A stretch of 7,433 bases of DNA from Promethearchaeota archaeon. Lineage in GTDB: Archaea; Asgardarchaeota; Lokiarchaeia; Sigyniarchaeales; SOKP01. Both the position numbers and the translations under genes were made by a program. The stretch lies in the NCBI GenBank assembly GCA_030612905.1, contig JAUWNA010000087.1, forward strand, positions 1-7,433, in the 5' to 3' direction. Below are positions 6,006 to 7,433 of the stretch, one piece after another (the stretch's first letter is position 1; each line of letters begins with the position of its first letter). Under the pieces are notes generated by a model, which saw only the letters and a program-made list of their open reading frames with translations, was not told the DNA's origin and made no database searches.

Positions 6006-6635
6006 CTATGAATTAAAGATTTTGTATGCGTCTCTCAACCTTAATAGCGCTGTGATGAACACTAAAGCTGTAAAAATCCACAATATAATCAAACGCCATG
6101 GAATTAAGACAATTAAAGCTAATAAAAAGAAAAATGTTTCAGATCGCTCCATCAATCCACTTTGATATGTGATGACTTTTGAATTACTTTCTATATTGTC
6201 TCTTTTAATAATTCCTCCTACAATAAGAAAAATAGAAATACACAAAACAATGGCGGCTAAAGAAAACAAACCTGGCCAAATTAAATTCGTAGGGTCTGTT
6301 GTTACTATCGCAATTATTATGGAAACTTCGACTAACCGATCGCAAAATATATCTAATATTCCTCCAAATATAGTTGGACCCTCTAATCTTGCTATAGAAC
6401 CGTCAAGGGTATCAATAAAAAAAGAAACAATCATAACAATTGCGGAGCATACCATAAAATATATTGCCAATGCAAAGAAAACACCACTTAAGTATATCAA
6501 AAATGAACTTGTTAAACCAAAAACTAACCCAAGAATAGTAAGTTGATTAGCAGATATTTTCCCAAGAAAGACTTTCTTTACAAACTTCTCGTAAGCTTCT
6601 TTAAACTTCGTTTTCGAGAGCCAACTATCAATCAT
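6006..6635 (-). CDS. CDP-alcohol phosphatidyltransferase family membrane protein
   Basis: The protein has 209 residues, a usual length for this integral-membrane family. The enzymes transfer the phospholipid part of a CDP-lipid (in archaea CDP-archaeol) to an alcohol such as inositol phosphate, serine or glycerol phosphate. The catalytic signature is complete: DTLDGSIAR then GGILDIFCD, giving D75, D78, G79, A82-R83, G91, D95 and D99, the four Asp that bind metal and act in catalysis. The family's entry motif KISANQLTILGLVFGL (26-41) precedes it, and hydrophobic segments at about 31-50, 53-75, 102-112, 121-142 and 168-198 fit five or six membrane helices. An ERSETFFFLL element (163-172) is also found in archaeal members. 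The alcohol substrate cannot be read with confidence; archaetidylinositol-phosphate synthase is one option. It lies 94 bp after the HAD gene and 174 bp before paralogue B. The ATG at 6635 has no Shine-Dalgarno. Confidence 0.92.
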   Translation of the reverse strand: MIDSWLSKTKFKEAYEKFVKKVFLGKISANQLTILGLVFGLTSSFLIYLSGVFFALAIYFMVCSAIVMIVSFFIDTLDGSIARLEGPTIFGGILDIFCDRLVEVSIIIAIVTTDPTNLIWPGLFSLAAIVLCISIFLIVGGIIKRDNIESNSKVITYQSGLMERSETFFFLLALIVLIPWRLIILWIFTALVFITALLRLRDAYKIFNS

Positions 6636-6697
6636 AAATAAATTAACTTTTTTTGAATGTTTTTAGTCTAATAATACCTAATGTCTTTTATCTAAAT

Positions 6698-6714
6698 AAA
6701 AATTGTATTAAAAA
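6698..6714 (-). terminator. Oligo-T runs after the HAD gene
   Basis: Two T5 runs on the minus strand (6710-6714 and 6698-6702) lie 14-31 nt past the stop codon at 6729. They fit archaeal oligo-T termination and would separate the HAD gene from the next gene. Confidence 0.35.
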
Positions 6715-6728
6715 CGAGTTATTATTAT

Positions 6729-7334
6729 TCAGATCACTACATCAAATTTTTTTAATTCTTTGCGTAAATCCGTATGAGGACGGTTCCAAATAGTACATAT
6801 ACCAAGCTTTTTTGCTGGTTTCAAAAAAAACAAGATATCGTCGATAAATAAACTTTCTTCTGGAACTAATTGGTATCGTCTAAGTAAAGTCTCGTAAAGT
6901 GCTTTATCTGGTTTGATAACTTTTTCCTCTCCAGAAATTATTTGACCGTCGAATAACGTAAAGAAATCGAATTTTTCTTTTACAAATTTAAACGCTTCCT
7001 TAATGAAATTCGACAAAATATAGGTATTATATCCTAACTCTTTTAAATCCAATAAAATTCTAATGTTTTCCTCAATTGGAGTAAGCATTTCCATCCAATG
7101 ATTAAAAAATAGCGAAATAAACTCTTTTTCTTCAGGATTTTTAGAAATAAAAATAATTTCCGCGTTTTTTAACGATTCTAAACCCTTATCTAAATCTAAC
7201 CACAATTTACTACGGGTGATCTTTGGAACGAACTGTTTAATATATTCTTTATCGCTCGTAAACTGTAATAAGAATTCCTCGGGTTTGAATTTCAGTAGAA
7301 CATTTCCTAAATCAAAAATAATGTTCTTTATCAT
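6729..7334 (-). CDS. HAD-superfamily hydrolase, YihX-like class IA phosphatase
   Basis: The protein has 201 residues, the usual size for this group. Motif I is IIFDLGNVLLKF (5-16), with D8 as the nucleophile; motif II is ILSN with S108; motif III is K141 in VIKPDKALYE; motif IV is FIDD with D165 and D166. Residues about 15-85 form the helical cap between motifs I and II, as in subfamily IA. The usual second Asp of the DxD motif is replaced by Gly (DLG), as in E. coli YihX, an active sugar-phosphate phosphatase, so the change does not imply loss of activity. Motif IV is followed by ILFFLKPA where relatives often have an Asn (DDxxxN). The substrate is likely a small phosphorylated metabolite; I cannot name it. 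It is probably cytosolic. The ATG at 7334 is the first in frame and has no Shine-Dalgarno (TCGAGAT precedes it). It is the first minus-strand gene in the window; no shared function with its neighbours is evident. Confidence 0.9.
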   Translation of the reverse strand: MIKNIIFDLGNVLLKFKPEEFLLQFTSDKEYIKQFVPKITRSKLWLDLDKGLESLKNAEIIFISKNPEEKEFISLFFNHWMEMLTPIEENIRILLDLKELGYNTYILSNFIKEAFKFVKEKFDFFTLFDGQIISGEEKVIKPDKALYETLLRRYQLVPEESLFIDDILFFLKPAKKLGICTIWNRPHTDLRKELKKFDVVI

Positions 7335-7404
7335 ATCTCGATAAATAAAAGTAGATAGAATAAAAAAATTTAGACTAAATATTGTTGCAATTTAGAATTA
7401 TTTC

Positions 7405-7424
7405 CCTCCCTTTTCAATGGGAGG
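7405..7424. repeat. GC-rich 6-bp hairpin at the window edge
   Basis: CCTCCC (7405-7410) and GGGAGG (7419-7424) form a perfect 6-bp stem with an 8-nt loop. It is the most GC-rich short element between genes. On the + strand the 3' arm is followed by TTGTTTT, which could be a terminator, or GGGAGG could be a Shine-Dalgarno for a + strand gene beginning just outside the window. The edge prevents a decision. Confidence 0.45.
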
Positions 7425-7433
7425 TTGTTTTAC

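Noticed and set aside
6169..6546. Open frame antisense to the CDP-alcohol phosphatidyltransferase
   Set aside because: It overlaps the catalytic-motif region of a clearly real gene, and its composition is what reverse reading of membrane-helix codons gives.

Overview
The window is AT-rich (about 30% GC by eye). It holds seven protein-coding genes, with no RNA gene, CRISPR array or mobile element that I can see. It reads as archaeal, and I lean towards an Asgard archaeon (Lokiarchaeia/Heimdallarchaeia-like). Gene starts lack Shine-Dalgarno sequences, TATA-like boxes lie about 37 nt upstream of at least two starts, and gene ends are followed by oligo-T runs instead of hairpin terminators. Two large proteins end in a domain whose predicted beta-beta-alpha-beta-beta-beta-alpha order and SGFL(S/A)AMDSF helix look like the longin/roadblock-type domains abundant in Asgard genomes. 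The Asgard assignment is an inference; no taxonomic marker gene is present.

Layout. On the + strand, 1-2049 is a DUF255/YyaL (SPATA20-like) thioredoxin-domain protein whose first residues lie outside the window. It converges on a run of six minus-strand genes. Read in their direction of transcription these are a HAD-family phosphatase (7334-6729), a CDP-alcohol phosphatidyltransferase (6635-6006), two tandem paralogues of an unrecognised family (5831-4527 and 4438-3128), a DUF1499 protein (2993-2607) and a small protein with YNADSG and CNLC motifs (2475-2101). The minus-strand genes are spaced 88-174 bp apart. I therefore read them as mostly separate transcription units, not one operon.

How the genes relate. 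The only clear functional unit is the paralogue pair. The two proteins align almost without gaps over their whole length (about 40% identity by hand count, about 54% in the last 128 residues). Each has its own TATA-like box at nearly the same distance from its start. A helical N-terminal part, a predicted alpha/beta middle domain with a signature of its own, and a longin-like C-terminal domain suggest a pair of scaffold or GTPase-associated proteins. That function is a hypothesis. The CDP-alcohol phosphatidyltransferase belongs to membrane phospholipid synthesis. The DUF255, DUF1499 and YNADSG/CNLC proteins are families I know mainly from bacteria, so this end of the window may include genes acquired from bacteria.

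The best candidate for something undescribed is the tandem pair at 3128-5831, together with a 12-bp-stem dyad at 5938-5974 upstream of it.
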